Assembly: GCA_015057525.1 (NCBI GenBank)
Contig: SVEE01000004.1
Coordinates: 1 to 64,000, forward strand
Origin: Lachnospiraceae bacterium
GTDB taxonomy: Bacteria > Bacillota > Clostridia > Lachnospirales > Lachnospiraceae
Direction of reading: 5' to 3'
DNA length: 64,000 bases
Shown in pieces: positions 1 to 7,941 of the stretch; position 1 is the stretch's first letter; each line of letters opens with the position of its first letter. Both the position numbers and the translations under genes were made by a program. Under the pieces are notes generated by a model. The model was not told the origin of the DNA. It worked only from the letters and a program-made list of their open reading frames with translations, and did not search any database.

Positions 1-137
1 ATCAGAACTTCATTTTTTGAGCAATCAAGAAATATGTTTTCCCATATATCAGAGGACAATAATTCCTTCACTTCCTCAATATAATCTGCAATAGCCCGAA
101 ATGTTTCTTGCGATATTTCCTGATTACATAAATTCAT
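1..137 (-). CDS. MarR-family-like regulator, N-terminal fragment
   Basis: Only the first 45 codons lie in the window; the gene runs off the left edge. The start is the ATG at 137, preceded by an AGGAG site. The visible peptide begins MNLCNQEISQETFRAIADYI and continues with a helical stretch. No DNA-binding domain is visible. The MarR-like call rests on this helical N-terminus and on an inverted repeat lying across its own promoter, as expected for a small autoregulated repressor, so it is an inference. Another small transcription factor is equally possible. Confidence 0.35.
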   Translation of the reverse strand, partial: MNLCNQEISQETFRAIADYIEEVKELLSSDIWENIFLDCSKNEVL

Positions 138-161
138 GACAGCTCCTGCTCCTTTATCTCC

Positions 162-217
162 AAATACTTCGTGCTTCGAATTATTTTAATTCTACTCCCG
201 AAGTATTTATTTGTCAA
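162..217 (-). promoter_or_regulatory. Promoter and operator-like inverted repeat
   Basis: On the minus strand TTGACA (217-212) and TAGAAT (194-189) are separated by 17 bp, a near-consensus sigma-A promoter reading into the fragment gene at 137. A perfect 10-bp inverted repeat, AAATACTTCG (162-171) and CGAAGTATTT (199-208), places one arm in the promoter spacer and the other just after the start of transcription. A further CGAAG lies between them. This layout suits autorepression; the bound protein is not known. Confidence 0.6.
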
Positions 218-253
218 TACCTAAAATATCAATATGTTATCGTTTCATAAAAA

Positions 254-293
254 AGCAGTTCGAAAAATCCAGAAATGCATTTTTCGAACTGCT
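254..293 (-). terminator. Rho-independent terminator of guaA
   Basis: Perfect 14-bp stem (254-267 with 280-293) and a 12-nt loop. On the minus strand it is followed by a T-run (CTTTTTTATG), so it acts on transcripts from guaA. It is the last of three consecutive hairpins after guaA. Confidence 0.8.
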
Positions 294-331
294 CTTATTC
301 TACATTAAATAATTTATACTACCAGCGGTCT

Positions 332-393
332 CTTATAGATTCGATACTCGAATCTATAAGCATCGTTTGAATAAAAGCCACCGGCTTTTATTC
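332..393. repeat. Two further hairpins at the guaA 3' end
   Basis: A perfect 13-bp stem with a 3-nt loop (332-344/348-360) and an 11-bp stem (369-379/383-393). The second contains the guaA stop codon (388-390). Neither has its own T-run. They may protect the mRNA 3' end or modulate termination at the stem at 254-293. Confidence 0.6.
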
Positions 394-1680
394 GAACTCT
401 ATAGTCGCTACTGGCTTCTTAGTCAATTCATAGCACACTCTATTTACGCTAGGAACCTCAGTTGTGATTCTGTCTACAACCTTCTCTAAGAAATCGTAAT
501 CTAATCTTTCAATTGTTGCTGTCATAGCATCGATAGTATTTACCGCTCTAATTACAACCATGTATCCCATGCTTCTTGCGTTATCTCTTACACCTACTGC
601 CTTGAAATCAGGAATTACTGTGAAGTACTGCCATACCTTCTTATCGAGGCCTGCCTTTGCAAACTCTTCACGAAGGATTGCATCTGCTTCACGAAGTGCA
701 TTGAGACGGTCACGAGTGATTGCACCGAGGCAACGTACTCCAAGTCCTGGTCCTGGGAATGGCTGACGATATACCATCTCTGCAGGAAGTCCAAGCTCTA
801 CACCACATGCACGTACTTCATCTTTGAAGAGCTGTGCTAATGGCTCTACAAGTCCAAACTGAAGATCCTCTGGAAGTCCTCCTACGTTGTGGTGTGATTT
901 TACTGCCTTTGCAGTCTTTGTACCACTCTCTATAATGTCTGGGTAAATTGTTCCCTGACCAAGGAAATCGATTCCCTCAAGCTTTCTAGCTTCTTCCTCA
1001 AATACTCTGATGAACTCTCCACCGATGATTTTTCTCTTCTGCTCTGGGTCAGCAACTCCTGCAAGCTTATCCAAGAAACGGTCTGTTGCGTCAACATAGA
1101 TAAGGTTTGCATCAAGCTGATTCTTAAATACCTCAATAACATTTTCAGACTCGTTCTTACGCATAAGTCCGTGATTAACGTGTACACACACGAGCTGTTT
1201 TCCGATTGCTTTAATAAGAAGTGCTGCAACAACTGAGGAATCTACACCACCAGATAATGCAAGAAGCACCTTCTTGTCACCAACCTGCTTACGGATAAGG
1301 TCTACCTGGTCTGCGATGAAATTCTTCATGTTCCAGTTAGCTTCTGCCTTACATGTATCAAATAAGAATGACTTCATAGTTGCGTCATCAGGAAGCTTAT
1401 CAAACTTCTGCTCGCATTTTGCTGTTGGGTGGTCAATAGCTATAACAGGATAACCACACTCGTAAATAGCTGGGTCAACATCTACTGCAACGCCATCTAC
1501 AACACGGTTCTCACCGCCGTTAAGAATAATACCTTTTACATTATTCAATGCGTTCAACTGGGCAACCGTAATATCATGTGGGTGAATTTCGCTGTAAACG
1601 CCCATGTCACGAATCTGTCTTGCAACAACAGTATTCTCTGTACTTCCTAAATCGAGTATAACAATTAAATCCTGTTTCAT
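388..1680 (-). CDS. guaA: GMP synthase with truncated, catalytically dead glutaminase domain
   Basis: GMP synthase makes GMP from XMP, ATP and an amide nitrogen, the last step of guanine nucleotide synthesis. The protein has 430 residues against about 510-525 for the family. The ATP-pyrophosphatase domain is complete: P-loop SGGVDSS at 143-149, then the C-terminal dimerisation domain ending in the normal ATIEFE-type tail. The N-terminal class I amidotransferase domain is only about 115 residues long. Its opening strand and the GIILNGG turn (50-56) are present. Where the nucleophile elbow GICYG should follow, the protein reads PVIAIDHPTAK (78-88), and the later HPE motif is missing; the sequence runs straight into the linker at W116. 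The frame is open throughout, so this is not an assembly frameshift. The enzyme should use free ammonia or a separate glutaminase subunit. RBS GGAG lies before the ATG. Confidence 0.93.
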   Translation of the reverse strand: MKQDLIVILDLGSTENTVVARQIRDMGVYSEIHPHDITVAQLNALNNVKGIILNGGENRVVDGVAVDVDPAIYECGYPVIAIDHPTAKCEQKFDKLPDDATMKSFLFDTCKAEANWNMKNFIADQVDLIRKQVGDKKVLLALSGGVDSSVVAALLIKAIGKQLVCVHVNHGLMRKNESENVIEVFKNQLDANLIYVDATDRFLDKLAGVADPEQKRKIIGGEFIRVFEEEARKLEGIDFLGQGTIYPDIIESGTKTAKAVKSHHNVGGLPEDLQFGLVEPLAQLFKDEVRACGVELGLPAEMVYRQPFPGPGLGVRCLGAITRDRLNALREADAILREEFAKAGLDKKVWQYFTVIPDFKAVGVRDNARSMGYMVVIRAVNTIDAMTATIERLDYDFLEKVVDRITTEVPSVNRVCYELTKKPVATIEFE

Positions 1681-1721
1681 TTTGACTCTCCTTTGTCATT
1701 TTATGAATAATTTAAAGTTTC

Positions 1722-1767
1722 TACTGCGTGGCAAATGTGCCGTTTACCGCAGTACTTTTCGATTATA
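1722..1767 (-). promoter_or_regulatory. guaA -10 box and 5'-end leader hairpin
   Basis: A TATAAT box (1767-1762, minus strand) has only a weak -35. Transcription should begin near 1755, directly at a hairpin with 7-bp arms TACTGCG/CGCAGTA (1722-1728/1748-1754) enclosing a second small stem GGCA/TGCC (1730-1733/1738-1741). A hairpin at the extreme 5' end may stabilise the mRNA or be a small regulatory element. It does not match the purine riboswitch layout. Confidence 0.45.
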
Positions 1768-1900
1768 ATATAAAAATTTCTTGTAGAAAAGTTTTTTTAT
1801 AAATTTTTCTGTATTTTTTAGTTTTAGCACAAAAAAAACATCATATTCAAAAAAAAATAAAACACATTTTACAAAACATGTATAATTTTAAAATATTTTC

Positions 1901-1972
1901 TTGCAACATAAATAACTTCCATGTATAATTAGATTGCATTTTTTCTGGACTAAAGATTAGTCCCTGAATGCA
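1901..1972 (+). promoter_or_regulatory. Promoter and structured leader of the CofE-like gene
   Basis: TTGCAA (1901-1906), a 17-bp spacer and TATAAT (1924-1929) form a good sigma-A promoter. The leader starts around 1936 with a two-part hairpin: outer arms TGCATT/AATGCA (1935-1940/1967-1972), an asymmetric internal loop, and a perfect inner stem GGACTAA/TTAGTCC (1947-1953/1957-1963) with a 3-nt loop. The start codon is 29 nt further on. Confidence 0.6.
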
Positions 1973-2001
1973 CTATATTTTAAGAATGAAGGTGCAAAAA
2001 C

Positions 2002-3192
2002 ATGGAAAGAAAAGTAGGAACTATTTCAAGAGGAATTCGTTGCCCTATCATCAGAGAAGGTGACAACCTTGTAGACATCGCAGTTACAAGTGTACTTGAA
2101 GCTGCTGAAAGCGAAGGCTACTCGTTTAGAGATAGAGACGTTGTTGCTCTTACAGAGTCTATCGTTGCTCGTTCTCAGGGCAATTACGCTTCAGTTGAAG
2201 CAATCGCTGCTGACGTTAAGGCTAAATTAGGTGGAGAAACTATAGGTGTTATTTTCCCTATTCTTTCACGTAATCGTTTTGCAATCTGCCTTAAAGGTAT
2301 AGCTATGGGAGCAAAGAAAGTTGTTCTTATGCTCAGCTATCCAAGTGACGAGGTTGGTAATGCACTCTTAACTTATGATCAGTTAGACGAAGCTGGTATC
2401 AATCCATACAGCGACGTTTTAACACTTGCTAAATATCGTGAGTTATTTGGAGAAAACAAACACGAATTCACAGGCGTTGATTATGTTCAGTACTATTCAG
2501 ATATAATTACTAGCACAGGTGCAGAGGTTGAAGTTATCTTTGCTAACAACCCAAGAACTATTCTTGAGTACACAGACTGTGTTATGACATGTGATATCCA
2601 CACTAGAGCAAGAACTAAGCGTATCTTAAAGGCTGCCGGTGCTAAAGCAGTTTGCGGTATGGATGATATTCTTACAAGCTCAGTTAACGGCAGTGGATAT
2701 AATACTAAGTACGGTTTACTTGGTTCAAACAAATCTACAGAAGATCAGATTAAGTTATTCCCTAGAGAGTGTCAGGATCTTGTTGAAGACATTCAGGCAA
2801 GCTTACTCGAGAAGACTGGTAAGCATGTAGAGGTTATGGTTTATGGTGATGGTGCTTTCAAAGACCCACAGGGTAAGATTTGGGAGCTTGCTGACCCAGT
2901 TGTTTCACCAGCATTTACAAGCGGTCTTGTTGGTACACCTAACGAGCTTAAGCTTAAGTATCTTGCTGATAATGATTTCAAGAACTTAAGTGGTGCAGAG
3001 CTTAAAGAAGCAATCTCTAAGAGTATCAAAGAGAAGGATTCAAACCTTGTAGGTAACATGGCTTCTCAGGGAACTACTCCTAGACAGCTTACAGACCTTA
3101 TCGGTTCACTTTGTGACCTTACAAGTGGTTCTGGTGATAAGGGTACACCTATCATCCACATTCAGGGCTACTTTGATAACTTTACAGACTAG
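2002..3192 (+). CDS. CofE-like protein (F420-0:gamma-glutamyl ligase family)
   Basis: This 396-residue protein resembles coenzyme F420-0:L-glutamate ligase, which adds glutamate to F420-0 using GTP in methanogens and actinobacteria. Family-like features are the opening GTISRGIRCPIIREGD, the segment VVALTESIVARSQG, the SRNRF motif near residue 95 and late blocks DPQGKIWELADPV and IGSLCDLTSGSGDKGTP. The protein is longer than CofE proper (about 250 residues) and no other F420 gene is in the window. Lachnospiraceae are not known to make F420, so the substrate is probably different; it may ligate an amino acid to some other acid. It is monocistronic, with its own promoter, an AAGGTG ribosome site and a strong terminator. 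The family assignment is fairly firm and the function is unknown. Confidence 0.7.
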   Translation: MERKVGTISRGIRCPIIREGDNLVDIAVTSVLEAAESEGYSFRDRDVVALTESIVARSQGNYASVEAIAADVKAKLGGETIGVIFPILSRNRFAICLKGIAMGAKKVVLMLSYPSDEVGNALLTYDQLDEAGINPYSDVLTLAKYRELFGENKHEFTGVDYVQYYSDIITSTGAEVEVIFANNPRTILEYTDCVMTCDIHTRARTKRILKAAGAKAVCGMDDILTSSVNGSGYNTKYGLLGSNKSTEDQIKLFPRECQDLVEDIQASLLEKTGKHVEVMVYGDGAFKDPQGKIWELADPVVSPAFTSGLVGTPNELKLKYLADNDFKNLSGAELKEAISKSIKEKDSNLVGNMASQGTTPRQLTDLIGSLCDLTSGSGDKGTPIIHIQGYFDNFTD

Positions 3193-3397
3193 CAGCAATG
3201 CAAGAATAAAAAAAGAGAACATCGATGAAAGTTTACTTTCAAGAGATGTTCTCTTTTTTTATTCTTATATGGCGGCGCCATAAGCTTATGGACGAGCTTT
3301 GCGAGTCCGTAAGATTGGCATTGCTGCTTTTTTCTTATCCGCGGCGCCATGAGCTTACGGACGAGCTTTGCGAGTCCGTAAGATGCATTGCTGCTAC
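3190..3397. repeat. Interrupted palindrome E1 between convergent stop codons, with tandem copy
   Basis: AGCAGCAATGC follows the CofE-like stop (3191-3201) and its complement GCATTGCTGCT occurs twice, at 3318-3328 and 3385-3395, the second abutting the other gene's stop. The terminator sits inside. The right arm carries an extra block of about 50 nt with an imperfect to perfect stem (CTTACGGAC/GTCCGTAAG in the copy at 3353-3381) and a GGCGCC head. That block plus its GCATTGCTGCT tail is present twice in direct orientation (3271-3328 and 3341-3395). Confidence 0.75.
3202..3266. terminator. Bidirectional terminator, 22-bp perfect stem
   Basis: Arms at 3202-3223 and 3245-3266 are perfectly complementary over 22 bp, with an A-run on the left and a T-run on the right, so both strands end in U-tracts. 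A small inner stem (GAAAG/CTTTC) closes the loop. It serves the CofE-like gene on the plus strand and the membrane-protein gene on the minus strand, and forms the apex of the larger palindrome around it. Confidence 0.85.
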
Positions 3398-5697
3398 TCA
3401 CTATCCTTCATCTTCTTCTCCACTCTTGTGTATATCGCACTTATCACAAAGCAGAGCACACCACTTATGAAGAAGCTAAGAGCATGACCTAAGGTATTGT
3501 CATATGTGATATCAATCATTATTAGCTTTACAACACTTATAAGGGACAACACAAGTCCATAAATTCTAAGTTCTTTATGCTTTAAAAAGAAGCCAAGACA
3601 AATACTTCCTATAGCAAACAAGAAGCAGAATATACTTACAAGGAAATTCTCCGCATCTAAAGAATAAAGTATAACTATCATGAGCACAGTAAACTTCAAT
3701 CCCACATACGGTCCATAAAGTCTTCTCTCCTCATCGTTCAACTGTTCAACAGCGTTGAGCATAAACAATCCAAGAGTAACTATGATGAATATCACATGAC
3801 AAAATACTTCATCTGAATCTGAAATATATGTCATTCCTAAAAACATAAGAAATGCAGTTATTATCTCCAAATATCGCTTGGTTCCCTCTTCCACTATGCC
3901 ATATACAGGATTCTTGCAAAATGCTGTTTTTGCAGCAATTCCTGTGATAAGAGAAAGAACAACAAACTCTATACATTTAATAGTTTCAAATTCTATATTA
4001 GTTTCGTAATTGATACGATCCATAACAGCGATTACAAATATTATAAGTACTGCAAACAATATATTCTTGAGTAGTTGCTTATACTGTGCCTTTTTTGTAA
4101 GAGCAAAATACAAAGCTCCACCTATAATTAAGCTACCCAAAATTATTGTTACTGCAATATGTAAATCATCATTCCACATAAATGGCAATATAAGGATGAT
4201 TGCCAAATATTTAAATAATCTCTTATTTCTAAGATATCCATATACCAGGTATGGAATTATTATAATTGCCACACTGACAGTATCATTAAGAGCATTTAGG
4301 CAAAATACAGATACAACCATCATTAATGTTAAGAAAACATACATAACGTTAATACCTGGATTCTCATTGTAATTTCTCCTTATGTACTCAACAACCGCCA
4401 AGTATATTGGAGCAACAAACAAGGTTACTACAAAGAAAATATCATCATTGTTTACTAGTCCATCCAAGAAAAGGCTAAATGCGAAATAATATATAGTGCA
4501 TACTATTCCTGTTACATCTGCATATTTTTGAAGAAGAGTAAACTTCTTCTCCCCTTGATTGATGCCTGACCAAACCAAAGGCAAAATCATCTTAAACAAG
4601 CAATAAAGTAGCAGAATACCAAAAGCAACATAGTATACTGTTGGAGTTTCAATATCATCTAATTGATATTCCCAATGTAAACTCTGCATACCAATGTATA
4701 AGGCAAAAACAGATATTAAATTAAATATACTATTTAAAATATAGTCGTTCTTTTTACTATTGTGAGTAAAATAGAATATCAAGCTACCAACAATAAAATA
4801 TATTGCTATAACCATAAGCTTGCCTATAGCATCATGACTAACACAATAATCTGTTCCAAATATTACAGAAATAACTATACCACTCTGACCAATTATACTG
4901 AACACACCAGAACGATATTTTGACAGTACACACACGCCTACAGCCCATACAAAAAGTGCTAAATACAAGGTCACTTCATCTATAATATTGAAATACAGCA
5001 TACTTACAAACAAGGATATGTATATAGAGCCTACACCACAAGCACTTATACTTAAGAACAAAACACTATCTCTAGCCTTGTTTAGTTTAAGCAAACCAAA
5101 GACTGTGAAACCTATACTTACAGCATACATTAAAATCAATCTCACTGTATCTGTAAGATGTGGTATAAGCAATGTTGCAAAAAGTATCAAGCTTATAAAT
5201 ATAAGCACCGATGCTGCAACACCCATGATTGTTTTACCTACTGCTGCCTCCACATCCTTAGGCTTAGCCTTAGGTGCAACTGGCTGATAAGGTCTATATT
5301 GCTGTGGTGGTATCTGAGGCTGTATACCCATCTGTTGCATTGGCATTCCTGACTGCGCACCAAGCTGTTGCATTGACATTTCGGGTTGTACACCCATAAC
5401 CTGATGTGGAATGTGTGGTTGTTTCATCATCTCTGGCAGAGTATGTTCTTCAACTGCTGATTTATTCTGAACCTGAGCAGCCACATCCACTGACTGGCTT
5501 TCCCTTGTCTCTACATCTCTTTTAAGTATAATAAGCTGATGCTCCATATACTCTATATCCGACTGCATATTATTTAGCTTTGCCTTAATAAAAGCCGCGT
5601 TATATGAATATCCCTCATATACAGTCTTAGACATATTATCAAGAAGCCTCTTGTCTTCATTTATTTTTCTTTCTAACTCTAATATTTTATCCTGCAT
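3394..5697 (-). CDS. DUF2339-like polytopic membrane protein
   Basis: A 767-residue protein of unknown function. Residues 1-65 form a predicted coiled coil (MQDKILELERKINEDKRLLD). Residues 70-150 are a Gln/Met/Pro-rich linker with short imperfect repeats of the form GMPMQQMG. The rest is about 20 or more hydrophobic segments from residue 155 onward with very short loops, and a basic tail. This architecture (coiled coil, low-complexity linker, dense transmembrane bundle) is typical of DUF2339 proteins, which are found widely in bacteria without an assigned role. It follows the kinase-like gene by 36 bp and probably ends a three-gene operon. The start has a modest GAGG site. Confidence 0.7.
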   Translation of the reverse strand: MQDKILELERKINEDKRLLDNMSKTVYEGYSYNAAFIKAKLNNMQSDIEYMEHQLIILKRDVETRESQSVDVAAQVQNKSAVEEHTLPEMMKQPHIPHQVMGVQPEMSMQQLGAQSGMPMQQMGIQPQIPPQQYRPYQPVAPKAKPKDVEAAVGKTIMGVAASVLIFISLILFATLLIPHLTDTVRLILMYAVSIGFTVFGLLKLNKARDSVLFLSISACGVGSIYISLFVSMLYFNIIDEVTLYLALFVWAVGVCVLSKYRSGVFSIIGQSGIVISVIFGTDYCVSHDAIGKLMVIAIYFIVGSLIFYFTHNSKKNDYILNSIFNLISVFALYIGMQSLHWEYQLDDIETPTVYYVAFGILLLYCLFKMILPLVWSGINQGEKKFTLLQKYADVTGIVCTIYYFAFSLFLDGLVNNDDIFFVVTLFVAPIYLAVVEYIRRNYNENPGINVMYVFLTLMMVVSVFCLNALNDTVSVAIIIIPYLVYGYLRNKRLFKYLAIILILPFMWNDDLHIAVTIILGSLIIGGALYFALTKKAQYKQLLKNILFAVLIIFVIAVMDRINYETNIEFETIKCIEFVVLSLITGIAAKTAFCKNPVYGIVEEGTKRYLEIITAFLMFLGMTYISDSDEVFCHVIFIIVTLGLFMLNAVEQLNDEERRLYGPYVGLKFTVLMIVILYSLDAENFLVSIFCFLFAIGSICLGFFLKHKELRIYGLVLSLISVVKLIMIDITYDNTLGHALSFFISGVLCFVISAIYTRVEKKMKDSE

Positions 5698-5733
5698 AAA
5701 TACCTCGTTCCCAAAATAAAGGCAAGTAAAACT

Positions 5734-6345
5734 CTACTCTATTTCTCCTCTTCTTATGTCAATGTAGTTTACGAGAAATCTTATAGCTTCATCCATACCT
5801 AGTCTACTACAATTGATACAAACATCATAATTACGGGAGTCACCCCATTTGCCCTCACAGTATGTATTATGATAATTCTTTCTTTTTTTATTTTTATATT
5901 TCACAAGCTTTTCAGCCTTTTTTTCTGGCAAATCGTAATACTTCATAATGCGATTCACCTTGTCCTTCATATCTTCTAATATAAAAATTGAAATAAGCCC
6001 GTCATACTCTTTTAGCATTTGTTCAGAGCATCTTCCAACAATTACAAAGGATTCTCCCTCCTCTGCCTTTTTCTTCATAAAATCGAACTGCATGTGGGCA
6101 ATATTGTGAGCCGGTGAATTGGTGTGTCCCTTAACCGTTCTATAAAACACAAAATTATTTTTGTCTTCCTCCAGTTCCTTTAGCTCATCAACATCAACAT
6201 TTTCAAGTTTGTTAGCTTCCACCAATTCATCAAGTAAATTGTGGTCATATAAAGGCAAATTATAATGTTCCGCCAATTTTTCCGCAATTTCATGACCAAT
6301 ACTTCCAAACTCTCTTCCTACAGAAATAATTAATTGCTGACTCAT
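5734..6345 (-). CDS. Cytidylate kinase-like family protein
   Basis: A 203-residue P-loop-type protein of the cytidylate-kinase-like family, common in Firmicutes next to transporters. Features: the N-terminal strand and loop ISVGREFGSIGHEIAEKLAE (7-26), where GREFGSIG replaces the classical GxxGxGK loop, a central FVIVGRC strand, and a lid-like basic stretch near KYKNKKRKNYH. Family members may phosphorylate a nucleotide or other small substrate; the real substrate is unknown. The start has AAGGGGG. It lies 13 bp after the symporter stop, so they are co-transcribed. Confidence 0.8.
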   Translation of the reverse strand: MSQQLIISVGREFGSIGHEIAEKLAEHYNLPLYDHNLLDELVEANKLENVDVDELKELEEDKNNFVFYRTVKGHTNSPAHNIAHMQFDFMKKKAEEGESFVIVGRCSEQMLKEYDGLISIFILEDMKDKVNRIMKYYDLPEKKAEKLVKYKNKKRKNYHNTYCEGKWGDSRNYDVCINCSRLGMDEAIRFLVNYIDIRRGEIE

Positions 6346-6358
6346 AACTATACCCCCT

Positions 6359-7783
6359 TTAGTTGTTATTCTCTGAATCAGTCCAAACAGTTCCTGTTAT
6401 TCCAATATCCTCCTGTCTGAAAACAGGATTTTTCCCCTCCTTCTTCTGTTGCTCATAATTCTTAAGTGCCTTTATTGCAACCTTCCCAAGAAGGAAGATA
6501 GCTATAATATTAACAATAGCCATAAATCCCATGGTTACATCAGCAAGATTCCATACCAATGAAAAATCTGCCTGGGCACCAAGGAAAATAGCTACAATAC
6601 ATGTAACACGAAATACATTTAGAAGAAGCTTACTATCCTTTATAAACATAATATTCGACTCGGCATAGTAGTAATTACCTATCAAGCTACTAAATGCAAA
6701 TGCGAAAATAGAGAATGTAATAAAATGTATTCCCCACTGACCAACATTTGAGCTAATAGCAGCCTGAACATAAGGTATACCGTCCAAAGTACCACTTATT
6801 CCCTCTACATCGGATACAAGCAACATCATAGCTGTGCTAGAACAAATAAGGATAGTGTCTATAAACACGGAAATAACCTGAACAAGACCCTGCTTAACAG
6901 GATGGTCAACATCTGCGGAAGCTGATGCATTAGGAGCACTACCCATACCAGCCTCGTTGGAGAAAAGACCTCTCTTTATACCAATAACAACTGCGCTTCC
7001 CGCAAATCCACCTGCTATAGCCTGAACATCAAACGCATTCTTAAAGATAACTGCAAATATGTGTGGAAGGTCAGTTATATTTATAATCATAGTAACTAAA
7101 CCTATGAGAATATATGCAACTGCCATAATTGGCACAATAACTGACGAAATAAATCCTATTCTGTGTACTCCTCCCCATATAACGAAGGCGGCTACTACAG
7201 CAAGCACAATACCTACAACCATTGGCCAAATGGTATCAGAATAATCATCTATATAGTACTCTAAAGCAGAAGACATATTAAATGACTGAAGACCATTAAA
7301 TCCATAGGCAAAGCATATAATTAAAAGTATAGAAAACAGTATACCCATCCATCGCTTGCCTAGAGCACGTTCCATGTAATAAGAAGGACCACCTCTAAAC
7401 TGACCATCCTGACGAACCTTATAAATCTGAGCAAGTGTACTTTCTATAAATGCAGATGCTCCTCCAATTAACGCTGTAACCCACATCCAGAAAACAGCTC
7501 CAGGGCCACCTGCTGCTATAGCAGTAGCGATTCCGGCTATATTTCCTGTTCCTACTCTTGATGCAGTAGAAATCATAAGTGCCTGAAAGGAAGAAACCTT
7601 CTTCTTTCCATCTTCATCAACCTCAGTTTTCTCCAGCATTGACTTTATTCCATCCTTCAAAAATCTAAACTGAACGCCCTTTGTTCTAATAGTGAAATAG
7701 ATGCCTACTCCCACCAACATAATAATAAGCACATAGGAATACATTACATCGTTAATCTTAGTTAAAATGTCGTTGAATGTCAT
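6359..7783 (-). CDS. Sodium:alanine/glycine symporter, AGCS family
   Basis: A 474-residue inner-membrane transporter importing alanine or glycine with Na+. The family signature is visible: GTGNIAGIATAIAAGGPGAVFWMW-type segment near residue 75-100, then GGPSYYMERAL and KRGLFSNEAGMGSAPNASA (a hallmark of AGCS near residue 270). About ten hydrophobic spans are present and the length is normal. It heads an operon with the cytidylate-kinase-like and DUF2339-like genes. A sigma-A promoter lies directly upstream (7814-7842) and the RBS is GGAGAG. Confidence 0.92.
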   Translation of the reverse strand: MTFNDILTKINDVMYSYVLIIMLVGVGIYFTIRTKGVQFRFLKDGIKSMLEKTEVDEDGKKKVSSFQALMISTASRVGTGNIAGIATAIAAGGPGAVFWMWVTALIGGASAFIESTLAQIYKVRQDGQFRGGPSYYMERALGKRWMGILFSILLIICFAYGFNGLQSFNMSSALEYYIDDYSDTIWPMVVGIVLAVVAAFVIWGGVHRIGFISSVIVPIMAVAYILIGLVTMIINITDLPHIFAVIFKNAFDVQAIAGGFAGSAVVIGIKRGLFSNEAGMGSAPNASASADVDHPVKQGLVQVISVFIDTILICSSTAMMLLVSDVEGISGTLDGIPYVQAAISSNVGQWGIHFITFSIFAFAFSSLIGNYYYAESNIMFIKDSKLLLNVFRVTCIVAIFLGAQADFSLVWNLADVTMGFMAIVNIIAIFLLGKVAIKALKNYEQQKKEGKNPVFRQEDIGITGTVWTDSENNN

Positions 7784-7813
7784 ATATAGTTTTCTCTCTC
7801 CGTTTTTTTATTT

Positions 7814-7842
7814 AGTATACCATATTATTGACCGTCAGGCAA
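7814..7842 (-). promoter_or_regulatory. Promoter of the symporter operon
   Basis: TTGCCT (7842-7837), 17 bp, TATACT (7819-7814) on the minus strand, about 30 bp before the symporter start. The -35 box overlaps the 3' end of a small open frame. Confidence 0.65.
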
Positions 7843-7941
7843 AGCGGCATGAGGTCCAAAATCAGTTAAACCACCTTCACCCCACAAATCTTCTTCAGTG
7901 ACAGCTTCGCTTGAATTAAACGAAAAGCTACATATAGACAT
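7825..7941 (-). CDS. 38-codon open frame overlapping the sigma remnant
   Basis: The peptide begins MSICSFSFNSSEAVTEED and ends with HAALPDGQ. Its ATG overlaps the last 14 nt of the sigma-like gene in another frame. No independent ribosome site is clear; translation could be coupled. I recognise no family. It sits where the missing region 4 of the sigma factor would be encoded but does not resemble a helix-turn-helix, so it may be chance or a decay product. Confidence 0.25.
   Translation of the reverse strand: MSICSFSFNSSEAVTEEDLWGEGGLTDFGPHAALPDGQ

Noticed and set aside
1711..1770. Purine riboswitch before guaA, suggested by TTTCTAC and a TATAATC-like edge
   Set aside because: The TTTCTAC motif is on the strand opposite to guaA, and the three-stem layout with the paired loops is absent. 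Only a small hairpin at the 5' end is supported.
2002..3192. Evidence for an F420 biosynthesis locus
   Set aside because: No cofC, cofD, cofG or cofH gene is nearby, and the protein is longer than CofE.
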